A stretch of 7,846 nucleotides of DNA from Methanobacterium sp. (GTDB lineage: Archaea > Methanobacteriota > Methanobacteria > Methanobacteriales > Methanobacteriaceae). A program made the position numbers and the translations under genes. The stretch lies in assembly GCA_003151535.1 (NCBI GenBank), contig PLXT01000061.1, forward strand, positions 37,293 to 45,138. Reading direction: 5' to 3'. The notes under the pieces were generated by a model, which was given only the letters and a program-made list of their open reading frames with translations, searched no databases and was not told the DNA's origin. How positions within the stretch are numbered: position 1 is the first letter of the stretch; the number at the start of each line of letters is the position of its first letter. This document shows positions 7,672 through 7,846 of this stretch, in pieces.

Positions 7672-7846
7672 TTATGTATTTGATTGATAATTTGGGCCTG
7701 GTTTGTTTTGTTTTAGTTTATGGATTCTTTTTATGTTGTGTGAAATGCTAATAAGTTGTTTTCAACTTGTGTTTGTTTTATTCCACGTGTTAAATACTCT
7801 GTGTACTTTAAATTTTCTTTAATGTTCCCAAATGGCCATTCTACTG
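7672..7846 (-). pseudogene. DDE transposase C-terminus, frameshifted (IS1182-like, partial)
   Basis: From 7844 leftward the minus strand reads VEWPFGNIKENLKYTEY and on to NNLLAFHTT, then a stop at 7731-7733. The start of this stretch fits the E(6)K part of the transposase signature Y(2)R(3)E(6)K: Glu at 7839-7841, with Lys seven positions later, so that Glu is likely the last catalytic acid of the DDE triad. Just past LLAF the reading moves to another frame, which continues HNIKRIHKLKQNKPGPNYQ and stops at 7672-7674. Adding one T (minus strand) to the TTT of the Phe codon at 7743-7745 restores LLAFSHNIKRIHK, a much more natural ending. So the gene probably carries a one-base deletion near its 3' end. 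The N-terminal part lies outside the window. The loss follows the catalytic Glu, so activity is uncertain rather than excluded. The family call is from memory of motifs. Confidence 0.75.

Larger units (their letters stand above)
7624..7846 (-). mobile_element. Insertion sequence, transposase 3'-end side (runs past the window edge)
   Basis: The end of a DDE-transposase insertion sequence. The outer boundary is placed at GAGGCTGTCTCTTAAA (7624-7639), which resembles the terminal inverted repeats of IS1182-like elements, and a transposase C-terminus reads towards this end from the right edge. Between the repeat and the coding end is a short AT-rich segment. The other inverted repeat and the target duplication lie outside the window, so the boundary (about 7622-7624) and the exact family are not proven. 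The flanking DNA is TTATATA-rich. Confidence 0.7.

Overview
This 7.8 kb window is AT-rich DNA from an archaeon, most probably a methanogen of the order Methanobacteriales (Methanobacterium-like). The signs are an archaeal/eukaryal-type isoleucyl-tRNA synthetase, the short archaeal form of PurL (717 aa), a small CTP-dependent polyprenol kinase-like membrane protein, TTTATATA-type TATA boxes, and a GTGAT ribosome binding site close to a start codon. The order ileS-purL on one strand fits what I recall of the Methanothermobacter locus; this is memory, not a search.

Layout. Positions 1-180 hold no gene but carry a good archaeal promoter and ribosome binding site for ileS (181-3384, +). A 126 bp spacer with a weak TATA-like element precedes purL (3511-5664, +). 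Four bases after the purL stop begins a 186-aa membrane protein of the dolichol kinase/Dgk1/phytol kinase family (5669-6229, +), so purL and this gene are almost certainly cotranscribed and probably translationally coupled. A short AT-rich spacer with a 7 bp inverted repeat (6230-6301) separates it from a convergent gene on the minus strand, an ABC-2 type permease (6302-7441). An AT-rich intergenic stretch (7442-7622) follows. At about 7623 an insertion sequence begins; its terminal sequence and the 3' end of its DDE transposase (minus strand) are visible, and the rest lies beyond the right edge.

How the genes relate. IleRS charges tRNA(Ile) in the cytoplasm. PurL carries out the FGAM synthase step of purine synthesis with PurQ and PurS encoded elsewhere. 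The polyprenol kinase-like protein may supply polyprenyl phosphate for lipid-linked glycan synthesis. The permease has all five of its N-x-S/T sequons in its predicted external loop, so it is a plausible target of N-glycosylation; a link to the kinase is speculative. The permease has no ATPase gene beside it in the window.

I see no CRISPR array, phage or defence system, or clearly new system. The points most worth a second look are the single-base frameshift at the transposase C-terminus, the IS sitting just upstream of and co-oriented with a permease lacking a visible ATPase, the sequon cluster, and an H-x-H/C-x-C insertion in the IleRS editing region.
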